Assembly: GCA_963797255.1 (NCBI GenBank)
Contig: CAWCOV010000019.1
Location: 620,001-684,000 of the forward strand
Source of the DNA: JANXZS01 sp963797255
GTDB taxonomy: Bacteria > Acidobacteriota > Terriglobia > Terriglobales > Acidobacteriaceae
Length of the DNA: 64,000 nucleotides
Reading direction: 5' to 3'
Part shown: piece by piece, positions 8,489-18,037 of the stretch
How positions within the stretch are numbered: the first letter of the stretch is position 1
How the letters are laid out: every line of letters begins with the position of its first letter
Position numbers and translations under genes: made by a program
Notes under the pieces: model-generated
Seen by the model: only the letters and a program-made list of their open reading frames with translations
The model's database searches: none
Told to the model about the DNA's origin: nothing

Positions 8489-10828
8489 ATGGAAACAATG
8501 ATCACGAGACGCAGTTTTCTGGGAGCAGTGTCGTCGGTTTCAGCAGCGGGGCTCATTAGCTCAAAAGGTATCGGCAAGTTTGCAGCAGCAATGAGTGGAG
8601 CTGCGTCGTCCAACGGAACCGATGTCACAAAGTACGTGAAGATTTCCATCGGAACCGGCGGTCATGGGCATACATATCCCGGTGCAACCATGCCGTTCGG
8701 TATGGTGCAGCTCAGCCCGGATACCTACAACGACGGCTGGGATTACTGCTCCGGCTATCACTACTCCGACACCTCGATCATGGGCTTCAGCCATACGCAT
8801 CTGAGCGGTACTGGCGCGGCAGACCTGCTGGATTTTCTGTTGATGCCCGGCACAGGCGAGGCAAAGATGGTTCCCGGCAGCCGCGAACATCCCGAGGAAG
8901 GCTATCGTTCCCGCTTTTCTCACGCGGACGAGATCGCCGAACCCGGCTACTATTCCGTGATCTTGAAGGACTACGGCATCCGCGCCGAGCTTAGCGCCAC
9001 CGAGCGCGCGGGCATTCACAAGTACACCTTCCCCAAGAGTGACACGAGCCACTTTATCCTCGATCTCACCCACTTGAATGGCGGCACGCCCAAGTCAATT
9101 CTGTGGTCGAACGTAAAGATCGTGGGCAGCGACACAATTACCGGCGGGCGCAGCACCTCCCTGTGGGCTCCGGGGCGCGAGATATATTTCGCCATGAAGT
9201 TTTCCAAGCCCTTTACCGCTTCAGAGATTGTGGCGGACGAGGCGAAGCTTGCCGGAACCGTGAAGGAATCCGACAGCAAGGCTCTCAAGGTGCTCGTGCA
9301 CTACACGACCACCGAAAGCGAAATTATCTATGTGAAGACCGGGCTTTCCGGTGTCAGCGCGGAAGCCGCGATGAAGAACTTGGACGCTGAGATCCCCGGC
9401 TGGGACTTCGGCAAGGTCAAGTCCGATGCGCATAGCGCCTGGCAGCACGAACTCTCGTCCATCGTGGTTGAGTCAACGAATCAAAAGCGAATGGAGATCT
9501 TCTATACCGGCCTGTATCACGCCATGGTCGCGCCGACGCTGTTTGACGATGTGGACGGTCAATACCGTGGAATGGACGGGAAAGTTCACCAATTAGAGCC
9601 GGACCTCCATAACTACAGCACCTTTTCTCTTTGGGATACATATCGCGCCGCTCATCCGCTCTACACGCTGGCGCTCGGGAAAAGAGTTCCGGACCTGGTG
9701 AATTGCATGATCCGCATGGCTGATCAAAGCCCGGCGGGAATGCCGGTTTGGCCGCTGGACGCAAAGGAAACCGGCTGCATGACCGGGTATCACTCGGTTG
9801 TCGTAATGGCAGAAGCCTATGCCAAGGGCTTCCGCGGAATCGACTTCGCCAGCGCCTATCCTTCGGTGAGGAAGTTTGCGCTCGAAGACGACTACCAAGG
9901 CATGGCGTCGTTTCGCAAAATGGGCTACATCCCCGCAGACAAAGAGCCTGAATCCACCAGCAAAGCGATGGATTACGCATATGACGCTTGGGCCGCAGCA
10001 CAGCTCGCAAGAGCGGTGGGCGCGGCGGACGACGCCACAATCCTGCTGGGGAACGCCGCGAACTATAAGAATCTCTACGACAAAAAGACGACATTCATCC
10101 GCCCACGGCTCGAAAACGGGGATTGGGCGGAGCCGTTCAGCCCCATTGAGATTGGACACATGAAGAAGTGGCGCGACTACACCGAGTCGAATCCGTGGGT
10201 CACAACATTCTCCGTCCAGCATGATCCTAAAGGACTTGCGCAGCTTCTTGGCGGCCGCGAGGCGCTGGTGACTAAGCTCGACGGCCTGTTCAATGCCGCG
10301 CCGGACTTGCCGCCGGATGCGCCGCCGGACATCGCCGGCCTGGTTGGCCAGTACGCTCACGGAAACGAGCCCAGCCACCACATCTCCTATCTTTATTGCT
10401 ACGCAGGAGCGCCGTGGAAGACGCAGGAGCGCGTCCGCAGCCTGCTCGAGACGATGTATAAAAATGAGCCCGATGGCTTGGCAGGGAACGAAGATTGCGG
10501 CCAGATGTCGGCCTGGTACATCATGAGCGCCCTTGGCTTTTACGCGGTAGATCCGGTGAGCGGAAACTACGTCTTCGGCACACCCCTCTTCGACCGGGTT
10601 ACGATTCGCATGGCGAACGGGAAACAATTCGTTGTGGAAGCGAAGCGGTCTTCGCCGGAAGACATGTACATCCAGTCCGTGACCCTCGACGGAAAGCCAC
10701 ATCCAAAGGTCTACTTCAACCACGCCGATGTCGTGAACGGAGCCACGCTGGTCTTCAACATGGGCAGCCAGCCAAACAAGGCATTTGGAGCGGAGGAGAG
10801 CGCCGCGCCACCGTCGATGACGACCTAG
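8489..10828 (+). CDS. GH92 alpha-mannosidase, Tat-exported
   Basis: 779 residues matching calcium-dependent GH92 exo-alpha-mannosidases. The N-terminus has a twin-arginine signal (ITRRSFLGAVSSVSAAGLIS), so the folded enzyme is likely exported by Tat. Family landmarks include VKISIGTGGHGHTYPGATMP, LSPDTYNDGWDYCSGYHYSD, FSHTHLSGTGAADLLDF, YSTFSLWDTYRAAHPLYTL and GNEPSHHISYLYCYAGAPWK. The acid/base and metal-binding region GNEDCGQMSAWYIMSALGFY is also present. The role is probably trimming of mannose from fungal or plant glycans. It is monocistronic by position. A second ATG three codons downstream is equally possible as start. Confidence 0.95.
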   Translation: METMITRRSFLGAVSSVSAAGLISSKGIGKFAAAMSGAASSNGTDVTKYVKISIGTGGHGHTYPGATMPFGMVQLSPDTYNDGWDYCSGYHYSDTSIMGFSHTHLSGTGAADLLDFLLMPGTGEAKMVPGSREHPEEGYRSRFSHADEIAEPGYYSVILKDYGIRAELSATERAGIHKYTFPKSDTSHFILDLTHLNGGTPKSILWSNVKIVGSDTITGGRSTSLWAPGREIYFAMKFSKPFTASEIVADEAKLAGTVKESDSKALKVLVHYTTTESEIIYVKTGLSGVSAEAAMKNLDAEIPGWDFGKVKSDAHSAWQHELSSIVVESTNQKRMEIFYTGLYHAMVAPTLFDDVDGQYRGMDGKVHQLEPDLHNYSTFSLWDTYRAAHPLYTLALGKRVPDLVNCMIRMADQSPAGMPVWPLDAKETGCMTGYHSVVVMAEAYAKGFRGIDFASAYPSVRKFALEDDYQGMASFRKMGYIPADKEPESTSKAMDYAYDAWAAAQLARAVGAADDATILLGNAANYKNLYDKKTTFIRPRLENGDWAEPFSPIEIGHMKKWRDYTESNPWVTTFSVQHDPKGLAQLLGGREALVTKLDGLFNAAPDLPPDAPPDIAGLVGQYAHGNEPSHHISYLYCYAGAPWKTQERVRSLLETMYKNEPDGLAGNEDCGQMSAWYIMSALGFYAVDPVSGNYVFGTPLFDRVTIRMANGKQFVVEAKRSSPEDMYIQSVTLDGKPHPKVYFNHADVVNGATLVFNMGSQPNKAFGAEESAAPPSMTT

Positions 10829-10846
10829 GAACGCAATTCGGGGATG

Positions 10847-10872
10847 CTGAGCCCGGGTGAACCGCGGCTCAG
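10847..10872 (+). terminator. Possible terminator downstream of GH92 gene
   Basis: Arms CTGAGCC (10847-10853) and GGCTCAG (10866-10872) form a 7-bp stem without a clear T run; weak evidence. Confidence 0.35.
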
Positions 10873-11143
10873 TGCATTCACCGTTCCCTTGGATGTGTCT
10901 TTACCTCGGAAACCGCGCCCGACGGCGTCGAAAGGGCTTCACCTGCAACAAAAGTGGGTCCCGAGTGGTCGCTAACAATTCTTTATTGGGGTCGTCTCAC
11001 AATGGCTGACGCTTTGTTCGCTGCTGCGACCAGCTTGGAGCGTGACAATGTCTTCAGAGGCCCTGATTCCCTTCTCCATTTCACCGCAAAATGCGGGTTA
11101 CGTATGGATGCCTGCGCGGAGGATACAATCCTCTTCAAGGAAG

Positions 11144-11737
11144 ATGAAGGACGAACAGGCGCGTGCCACAGAAATGGAACTCATCCGCGAGGCCCAGCAG
11201 GGCTCGCGAGCAGCATTCGATGCCCTTGTACGCCAGTACGATAGCCAGGTTTTACGGCTTGCGCTGCACTTGACCGGCTCTGAGCACGATGCTGAGGATA
11301 TCCACCAGGAAGCATTCCTGAAGGCATATCGGTATCTTGGGAACTTCCGCTTCGAGTGTTCCTTCTATACCTGGATTTACCGCATCGTCACGAATCTGTG
11401 CCTGGACCATCTTCGTCGTCGGAAATCTCGCCGGGAAGATCAGTCAGTGCTTCTGGATTCCTCTGGCGAAGAGATCGACCTATTAAGCAATGTCTCCGAT
11501 GACCGGCCGGGAGCTAATCCAGCTCGCGAGCTGGAAAGAAAATTGATGGGACAAAAGATCAAAACGGCGCTGGATACACTGACGCCGCGCGAACGGATGG
11601 TTTTCGAGCTAAAACACTATCAAGGGTTGAAGTTACGAACGATCGGCGACATGTTAAACACCACGGAAGAGACCGCCAAGAACACGCTCTTCCGGGCGAC
11701 AAGAAAGTTAAGAATGCATCTGGCGGAGTTGCGTTGA
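11144..11737 (+). CDS. ECF sigma factor (RpoE-like)
   Basis: About 197 residues with both ECF parts. Region 2 is LVRQYDSQVLRLALHLTGSE, HDAEDIHQEAFLKAYRYLGN and FYTWIYRIVTNLCLDHLRRR. Region 4 is LTPRERMVFELKHYQGLKLR followed by TAKNTLFRATRKLR. It is the first gene of an operon with a zinc-finger anti-sigma factor 16 bases downstream and a PDZ protein, the classical envelope-stress layout. The start is uncertain: ATG at 11144 gives a normal-length protein but AAGGA is only two bases away; frames open upstream to 11042. Confidence 0.92.
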   Translation: MKDEQARATEMELIREAQQGSRAAFDALVRQYDSQVLRLALHLTGSEHDAEDIHQEAFLKAYRYLGNFRFECSFYTWIYRIVTNLCLDHLRRRKSRREDQSVLLDSSGEEIDLLSNVSDDRPGANPARELERKLMGQKIKTALDTLTPRERMVFELKHYQGLKLRTIGDMLNTTEETAKNTLFRATRKLRMHLAELR

Positions 11738-11753
11738 GGCCAAAGGAAACACT

Positions 11754-12728
11754 ATGAAATGCGAACTGGCACAAGAAAAAATAACGCTTGCTGTATACGG
11801 CGAACTGCCAGACGAAGCCAGTCCTGAACTGGAACAGCATCTGGCAGGCTGCGAAGACTGCCGCCGGGAACTGGATGCGGTGCGAGCGTTACAGAACGCC
11901 ATGTACCTCTTACCGGTTTCGGAACCATCGGCGAATTTGACGGCACGGGCAAGGATGAGGCTGGAGGATGCGATCGATAGCCTCCCTCGGCAGGGATTCC
12001 TGGTTCGGTTGGTACAGAATTTTATGTCTGGAGCCGGCCGTTTGAGCACAGCACCGGTAGCCGCAACTGCACTTGCGGCTCTAAGTCTTGGCGCGGGATT
12101 GGTTGGCGGTTACAAGGTCGCGGACCACAATGCCGGGAAAACACAAGCCACGGCTACGCAGCTAGCGGATCAGTTGGCCGGAGTTCAAGCCGCAGCGGCA
12201 CCAATCGCCAATGTAAGCAGCATTGTGCGGGACCCAAATTCTGAGAACGTGGAAGTCACATATAACCGCCTGGTTCCGGTGAAGTTGCGAGGATCCCTGG
12301 ATGATCCCAACATACGCAGGATTTTGTTGGCAGGGACTCAATCCGAAGGGAATTCCGCAGTGCGCGACAACAGCGTTTCGCTGCTGGCGGCGGAGTGCCG
12401 GGCTGGACATTCCTGCAGCGGTGGTCCGGTGCGGGATGCGTTGATGGTGGCGGCACGATACGACGGCTCGCCGGATGTCCGCAAGAAAGCCCTACACGGC
12501 CTTGAACCTTATATTGCTGAAGATATGCGGGTCAGGGATGCAGTTCTTGAGATCCTGATGAATGATGGTGATCCCACAGTTCGCACCGAGGCTATCAGCG
12601 TTTTGCGTCCGGTTGAAGCAGACAGCAGCGTGCGGCAGGTTTTGCGAACGGTGGCGGTCGAGGACAAAAACCCGTACATACGGAATGCTTCGCAACAAGT
12701 GATTAGCCAGTTGCCAGAGATCCAGTAG
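11754..12728 (+). CDS. Membrane anti-sigma factor with zinc finger and HEAT repeats
   Basis: 324 residues. An N-terminal zf-HC2 type anti-sigma domain (HLAGCEDCRREL, with an early Cys in MKCELAQEKI) should bind the preceding sigma factor. A single membrane helix follows at about residues 100-120 (VAATALAALSLGAGLVGGY). The last ~150 residues are HEAT-like helical repeats (VRDALMVAARYDGSPDVRKK, VRDAVLEILMNDGDPTVRTE, VRQVLRTVAVEDKNPYIRNA), probably outside the cytoplasm. HEAT repeats in that position are unusual and could sense a protein partner. Order sigma, anti-sigma, PDZ suggests control of envelope proteostasis. Confidence 0.88.
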   Translation: MKCELAQEKITLAVYGELPDEASPELEQHLAGCEDCRRELDAVRALQNAMYLLPVSEPSANLTARARMRLEDAIDSLPRQGFLVRLVQNFMSGAGRLSTAPVAATALAALSLGAGLVGGYKVADHNAGKTQATATQLADQLAGVQAAAAPIANVSSIVRDPNSENVEVTYNRLVPVKLRGSLDDPNIRRILLAGTQSEGNSAVRDNSVSLLAAECRAGHSCSGGPVRDALMVAARYDGSPDVRKKALHGLEPYIAEDMRVRDAVLEILMNDGDPTVRTEAISVLRPVEADSSVRQVLRTVAVEDKNPYIRNASQQVISQLPEIQ

Positions 12729-12773
12729 ACACGGGCAGTGCAAAGAGTGTGGTCAGAAGTGAGGATTAGTAAA

Positions 12774-14078
12774 ATGAACACCCTTTTGAGGCTAGGATCG
12801 ATTGCGTTTCTTGGTTCGATGAGTGCTGCTGTGCCGATGTTCGCTGCTGGTGACATTGGACAGTTCTATTCCCCGCTTCAGGATTCTCCTGCTTATCTCT
12901 CCCACCAGTCGCAGGGATATCTCGGTGTAACCATTCGCGATGTCGACAGTTCGCAGGTGAGCTCGTTGAAATTGAAAGATGCGAAGGGCGCGAAAATCAT
13001 AGTGGTGGACCAGGATGCCCCAGCATACAAAGCAGGAATGAAGGCGAACGATGTGATCCTGGAAATGAACGGACAGCCGGTCGATGGAGTAGAACCACTC
13101 CGCCGCCTATTGCGGGAAACTTCTGTCGGCAAGAACGTTGATTTTGTGATCAGTCGCGATGGCGTGCTTTCGACAGTGAGCGTTCAACTGGCGGACCGGG
13201 CCACCATAGGAGAACAAGCCTGGAGCAACCACCAAACCGTTCCGGAGCCTTTGCCTTCGTTGGGTTTGGTTGGTAGTGCGGGTTTGATTGGTGAAGGTGG
13301 TGGCGGCGGCCTGGGTGGAATGTTCACTGGACACGTGAATACTCTGCACATTGGTGCTGCAGTCAACCCGGTCACTCCGCAACTTGCAACTTATTTTGGC
13401 GTGAAAGCCGGGGCTGGATTACTGGTAGCCAGCGTGGAAAAGAATAGCCCGGCGGCCGTAGCAGGCTTGCGTGCCGGCGACGTGGTTCTCAAGGTGAACC
13501 AGGATGCAGTAATGACGCGAGCCGATTGGGAACGCGTGATGCGGGAAAACGCAGAAAAGACTGTGCAGATCACGCTTGTCCGCGACAAGAAGGAACAGAC
13601 AATCACCATGCAGCCCAGCACAAAAAAGGGCAAAGACAAAAGCGAGTTGAACTGGCAGAGCTTTCCGTCACAGGATGAGCTGGACGTCTTCACTGCAAGC
13701 GCCAATCAGTTGATTGCGCAACTCGATAGCGAAGAGTTCCAGGAACAATTCCGGGATTCATTCGAAGGAATTGATACTGCCAAAATTCAGCGTGACTTCG
13801 AGCGGGCTGAGAAAGACATGCAGAAGAGCATGCCATCCAAGGCGGAGATGGATGCCATGATCGCGGATGCGCAAAGACTCCAGAGGAGCTTTGACTCCGA
13901 AAAGATGCAGAAGGAATTTGCCAAGGCGCTACAGGGCTTCGACGCTCAGGCCTTTCAAAAGCAGATGGATCAGTTAAAGCAGACGATGCCGGACGCCTTC
14001 TCTCCGGAGAAGATGGAAGAATTTCAGCACCAGATCGAACAGCTACAGAAAGAGTTCCAGCCGAATACCATGGACTGA
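12774..14078 (+). CDS. Secreted protein with two PDZ domains and coiled-coil tail
   Basis: 434 residues from ATG 12774. The signal peptide MNTLLRLGSIAFLGSMSAAV ends near MFAAG. PDZ 1 runs about residues 40-130 (GYLGVTIRDVDS... DAPAYKAGMKANDVILEMNG). A Gly-rich linker separates it from PDZ 2, about 190-275 (VEKNSPAAVAGLRAGDVVLK). The final 110 residues are charged helices rich in Glu, Lys and Gln, predicted coiled coil. No Ser-protease domain is present, so unlike DegP it has PDZ only. It is the third gene of the sigma/anti-sigma operon and may deliver a periplasmic signal; that is inference. Confidence 0.85.
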   Translation: MNTLLRLGSIAFLGSMSAAVPMFAAGDIGQFYSPLQDSPAYLSHQSQGYLGVTIRDVDSSQVSSLKLKDAKGAKIIVVDQDAPAYKAGMKANDVILEMNGQPVDGVEPLRRLLRETSVGKNVDFVISRDGVLSTVSVQLADRATIGEQAWSNHQTVPEPLPSLGLVGSAGLIGEGGGGGLGGMFTGHVNTLHIGAAVNPVTPQLATYFGVKAGAGLLVASVEKNSPAAVAGLRAGDVVLKVNQDAVMTRADWERVMRENAEKTVQITLVRDKKEQTITMQPSTKKGKDKSELNWQSFPSQDELDVFTASANQLIAQLDSEEFQEQFRDSFEGIDTAKIQRDFERAEKDMQKSMPSKAEMDAMIADAQRLQRSFDSEKMQKEFAKALQGFDAQAFQKQMDQLKQTMPDAFSPEKMEEFQHQIEQLQKEFQPNTMD

Positions 14079-14100
14079 TCGTATTCGGAGCAGCAAACGA

Positions 14101-14130
14101 AAGCCGCGCATATTTGCGCGGCTTCTTTGC
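14101..14130 (+). terminator. Rho-independent terminator
   Basis: Stem AAGCCGCGCA / TTGCGCGGCTT (14101-14122) followed by CTTTGCTTT; ends the sigma/anti-sigma/PDZ operon and lies just before the stop of convergent purF. Confidence 0.8.
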
Positions 14131-14141
14131 TTTATAGGGAA

Positions 14142-15611
14142 CTAGACTTTGACGGTTGCCGGTAGGATTTCGTCGACGTCTACCCACTGCGTTGGATAAA
14201 CGCCGGTATAACAGGCCGTGCAGTAGTGGTTACCCTCCCCGCCATTGCAGGAAGCTTCCAGCCCATCAAGCGAAAGGTATGCAAGGGAATCCGCTTCAAT
14301 GAATTGCCGGATCTGCTCGATACTATTATTGGCAGCGATCAAATCTTTCTTGCTCGGCGTATCTACGCCATAGAAACATGGCGAGATCGTGGGCGGACAA
14401 CTGATTCGCAGATGAACTTCTTTTGCGCCGGCTTGCCGCACCATGCGTACGATCTTGCGGCTGGTGGTGCCGCGAATAATGGAGTCGTCCACGAGAATGA
14501 TGCGCTTGCCCGCGAGCAGATTGCGCACTGGGTTCAGCTTCAGCTTGACTCCGAAATCGCGAACGCGCTGCTCCGGCTCGATAAACGTTCGGCCTACGTA
14601 GTGATTTCGAATGAGACCGAACCGGAAGGGAATTCCACTCTCGGCTGCATATCCAATTGCTGCGGTTACTCCGGAGTCGGGCACGGGAACAACGAGGTCG
14701 GCAGGCACGCCGGACTCGCGGGCAAGTTGACGGCCCATCTCCTCGCGGCTGTCCTGCACCCATCTGCCGAAGATGCGGCTGTCAGGGCGAGCAAAATATA
14801 CGTGCTCGAAAATGCAGCTGGACTGCAACACTCCACTTGAATATTGGCGGGACGTTACTCCATCGCGCGTAACCATCACCAATTCGCCGGGCTTTACATC
14901 GCGCTCGTACTGCGCACGCAAAAGATCCAGAGCGCACGTTTCTGAAGCGAAAACGATGGTGTCCGGTCCATCGGGATTATGAATGCGGCCCATCGACAGT
15001 GGGCGAAAGCCGTGCGGATCGCGCGCGGCAAAGACGCGATCGCGCGTCATCATCACGATGGAGAACGCTCCATCAATCTGTCGCAGCGAATCCGCGATGG
15101 CATCCACGAGCGTATTCTCAGCGGAATGCGCAATCAGTTGAACGATGATCTCAGAATCGCTGGTGGTCTGAAAGAATGCTCCATCCCGCTCCAGGCGGGC
15201 GCGCACGTTTCCAAGATTTACCAGGTTGCCGTTGTGCGCGATCGCGATAAGACCTTTGGTGGAGTCCACGCGAATTGGCTGCGCGTTGAGTAGCGCGGAA
15301 TCTCCCGTGGTCGAGTAGCGCGTATGACCGATCGCCATTTCTCCGGGAAGCTTGGCCAGAACATCTTCCGTGAAAATGTCCGCTACAAGTCCCATACCTT
15401 TAATATTCGAAAGGTTGGTGTAGTCCGCTGTGGCAATGCCCGCGGACTCTTGTCCCCGATGCTGCAGGGCATACAGCGCAAGATAGGCCTGCCGGGCCGC
15501 CTCAGGATGTCCGTGAATGGCGACGACACCGCATTCTTCGCGCAGCTTATCGAAGTGCAGATCGGACATGTCTTCGGAGTCGTCAAACGTATCGATGGCA
15601 GGTTCGATCAT
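14142..15611 (-). CDS. purF: Amidophosphoribosyltransferase
   Basis: 489 residues. It makes 5-phosphoribosylamine from PRPP and glutamine, the first committed step of purine synthesis. The N-terminal Ntn glutaminase starts at the catalytic Cys in EECGVVAIHGHPE, preceded by a short propeptide that is normally removed. The PRPP-binding loop is RIILVDDSIIRGTTSRKIV. The C-terminal Cys pair (CNGGEGNHYCTACYTG) fits the Fe-S containing B. subtilis-type enzyme. ATG 15611 lies 8 bases after the purL stop, so the two form an operon. Upstream in-frame sequence lies within purL and is not part of it. Confidence 0.97.
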   Translation of the reverse strand: MIEPAIDTFDDSEDMSDLHFDKLREECGVVAIHGHPEAARQAYLALYALQHRGQESAGIATADYTNLSNIKGMGLVADIFTEDVLAKLPGEMAIGHTRYSTTGDSALLNAQPIRVDSTKGLIAIAHNGNLVNLGNVRARLERDGAFFQTTSDSEIIVQLIAHSAENTLVDAIADSLRQIDGAFSIVMMTRDRVFAARDPHGFRPLSMGRIHNPDGPDTIVFASETCALDLLRAQYERDVKPGELVMVTRDGVTSRQYSSGVLQSSCIFEHVYFARPDSRIFGRWVQDSREEMGRQLARESGVPADLVVPVPDSGVTAAIGYAAESGIPFRFGLIRNHYVGRTFIEPEQRVRDFGVKLKLNPVRNLLAGKRIILVDDSIIRGTTSRKIVRMVRQAGAKEVHLRISCPPTISPCFYGVDTPSKKDLIAANNSIEQIRQFIEADSLAYLSLDGLEASCNGGEGNHYCTACYTGVYPTQWVDVDEILPATVKV

Positions 15612-15619
15612 GGTCAGTG

Positions 15620-17971
15620 TCAGCTCCTCATCAATTCGTCCTGAGTTTCTTGCCCGTGAACTTCGTCGTGCAACATGGATTCGAGCGCGCCGGACCATAT
15701 CTGCCCGAGATCGGCAATGGTTTCCGAAACTACCATCTGGCCGTTCAATCGAACATCGAGTCGGCGGGCGGCCGTAACTCCAAGCGGCAGGATTTTGCAT
15801 CCTGAATCTTCCGCAATTGCTCGCACGGTCTCAACCTCAGCAGAAGGGCAAGTCAAGATAACTCGGGTCGCGCTTTCTTCAAACAGTGCGATCGTTGCAG
15901 GCGTGTTGCCCGCTGCTTCGAGCGTGATCATTGCTCCGACGTTTTCGCCGAAGGTCCCCTCCGCAAGCGCAACGAGAATGCCGCCATCGGATATATCGCG
16001 TGCCGAGGAGATAGACCCGGATTCAGAGAGCGAAACAAGACACTTCTGCAGTGCGGCTTCACGGGCAAGATCAAGCTGAGGTGGAGTACCCCATAGTGCG
16101 CCCAGGATGTTCTTCGCAAACTCCGAAGAGCCGAACTCGGTGACCAGTTTGTCACTGTCGGGCCCCTGCGAAGAGAGAAGCAGAATTGCGTCGCCTGCCT
16201 GCTGGAAGTCCGCCGGGACTGCGCGCGTTACGTCCTCGATAATTCCAACAATACCGAGAACGGGAGTGGGATAAATTCCTTCGCCCTTGGTCTCGTTATA
16301 GAGACTCACATTGCCACCGGTAACAGGCGTTCCGAGAGCGATGCATGCTTCCGAAATGCCGTCGATTGCGGCCGAAAGCTGTGCCATGATCTCCGGCTTT
16401 TCCGGATTTCCGAAGTTCAAACAATTTGTAGCGGACACAGGTACAGATCCCGTGCACGCAACTTTTCTCGATGCCTCGGCGACTGCATGCATGGCACCCA
16501 GCTTGGGATTGAGATACGCCCAGCGCCCATTTCCATCGAGAGCCATCGCCAGACCACGAGCTGTGCCCTTGATGCGCATGACGCCGGCTTCTTGCCCTGG
16601 ACCCTGCACCGTGTTCGTCTGCACCATGGAGTCGTACTGTTCATGCACCCAGCGCTTGGAGCAGATATTGGCCGAGGCGAGCAGGTTCTTAAGATCGGCA
16701 GCGTGATCTCGCGACCGGTTGATCTCTGCCAAAATTTCGGTGGGAGGATCGAGCGGCACTGGCGCCTTCCATGTGCCCACTGGACGGTGGTAGAGCGGAG
16801 CATCATCAGTCAAGGACGTATTCGGAATGTCCGCAACGATCACACCATGGTGCCGAATTCGCAGTCGATTCTCGGCTACAACATCGCCGACAATTACGCC
16901 ATCGAGGCCCCATTTTTCGAAGATGCTTAAGATCTCATGCTCTCGGCCTTTCTCGGCCACCAGGAGCATGCGTTCCTGGCTCTCGCTCAGCATGATTTCG
17001 TAGGCCGTCATGCCGGTAGCGCGTTGCGGTACGAGATCGAGTTCTACATCCAGGCCCACTCCGCCACGCGCGCCCATTTCGCAAGTGGAACAAGTTAGAC
17101 CCGCAGCGCCCATGTCCTGGATCCCAACAACGGCACCGGTCTGCATCGCTTCCAGGCAAGCCTCAAGAAGAAGCTTTTCCATGAAGGGATCGCCCACCTG
17201 CACGTTTGGCCGCTTTTGTTCGGACCCTTCTTTGAACTCCTCGCTGGCCATGGTCGCGCCGTGAATGCCATCGCGACCGGTCTTTGCGCCAACATAAATA
17301 ACGGAGTTCCCGATTCCGCTGGCTTTGCCGTAAAAAATCTCTTCGCGCCGGACCATCCCGAGAGCAAAAGCGTTTACCAGGGGATTGCCGCTGTAGCAGC
17401 TCTCGAATTTTGTCTCGCCACCAAGGTTGGGCACGCCAAAGCAGTTGCCGTAGGAGGCGACGCCGCTGACCACACCCTCTGCGATGGAGTGGTTTTTATG
17501 GAGCAACTCGGCGGAAGTATCGTCGTTCTTTTCCTGCGAAATAGGCCCGAAACGGAGAGAATCCATCACCGCCAGCGGACGCGCTCCCATGGTGAAAATG
17601 TCGCGCAAAATTCCGCCGACCCCGGTGGTAGCTCCTTGAAAAGGCTCGATATACGAGGGGTGGTTATGAGATTCAATCTTGAACGCACATGCCCAGCCAT
17701 CGCCCACGTCGATAATGCCGGCGTTCTCGCCGGGTCCCTGGACAACACGCTCACTTTTTGTGGGAAGACGCTTTAGATGGACGCGCGAGGATTTATAGGA
17801 GCAGTGCTCACTCCACATCACGCTATAAATCCCCAGTTCCGTCAGACTTGGTGTGCGGCCAAGTGCCGTCAATATGCGCTGATACTCGTCCGGCGTGATG
17901 CCATGTTGGGCAAGAAGCTCCGGCGTCACGTGGGCGGGTTCTGGAGCCACGGGTAAGGAATCAGGTTTCAT
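15620..17971 (-). CDS. purL: Phosphoribosylformylglycinamidine synthase II
   Basis: 783 residues, the small-type PurL that works with separate PurQ and PurS to convert FGAR to FGAM using ATP and glutamine-derived ammonia. Seen are the N-terminal EYQRILTALGRTPSLTELGI and VMWSEHCSYKSSRVHLK, the Gly-rich AFKIESHNHPSYIEPFQGA, and two AIRS-like halves with DISDGGILVALAE near the C-terminus. purQ and purS are not next to it. It is the first gene of the purL-purF operon. Confidence 0.97.
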   Translation of the reverse strand: MKPDSLPVAPEPAHVTPELLAQHGITPDEYQRILTALGRTPSLTELGIYSVMWSEHCSYKSSRVHLKRLPTKSERVVQGPGENAGIIDVGDGWACAFKIESHNHPSYIEPFQGATTGVGGILRDIFTMGARPLAVMDSLRFGPISQEKNDDTSAELLHKNHSIAEGVVSGVASYGNCFGVPNLGGETKFESCYSGNPLVNAFALGMVRREEIFYGKASGIGNSVIYVGAKTGRDGIHGATMASEEFKEGSEQKRPNVQVGDPFMEKLLLEACLEAMQTGAVVGIQDMGAAGLTCSTCEMGARGGVGLDVELDLVPQRATGMTAYEIMLSESQERMLLVAEKGREHEILSIFEKWGLDGVIVGDVVAENRLRIRHHGVIVADIPNTSLTDDAPLYHRPVGTWKAPVPLDPPTEILAEINRSRDHAADLKNLLASANICSKRWVHEQYDSMVQTNTVQGPGQEAGVMRIKGTARGLAMALDGNGRWAYLNPKLGAMHAVAEASRKVACTGSVPVSATNCLNFGNPEKPEIMAQLSAAIDGISEACIALGTPVTGGNVSLYNETKGEGIYPTPVLGIVGIIEDVTRAVPADFQQAGDAILLLSSQGPDSDKLVTEFGSSEFAKNILGALWGTPPQLDLAREAALQKCLVSLSESGSISSARDISDGGILVALAEGTFGENVGAMITLEAAGNTPATIALFEESATRVILTCPSAEVETVRAIAEDSGCKILPLGVTAARRLDVRLNGQMVVSETIADLGQIWSGALESMLHDEVHGQETQDELMRS

Positions 17972-18037
17972 GGTGGTTAAAGAATTATTGTCGCATGGCT
18001 ATCAAGGACCGCGATAGTGGAAGTACTGTGTTGCCGT

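Noticed and set aside
9593..10723. 376-codon antisense frame on the minus strand
   Set aside because: Lies wholly within the GH92 gene, has no motif or ribosome site; a shadow of GC-biased coding sequence.
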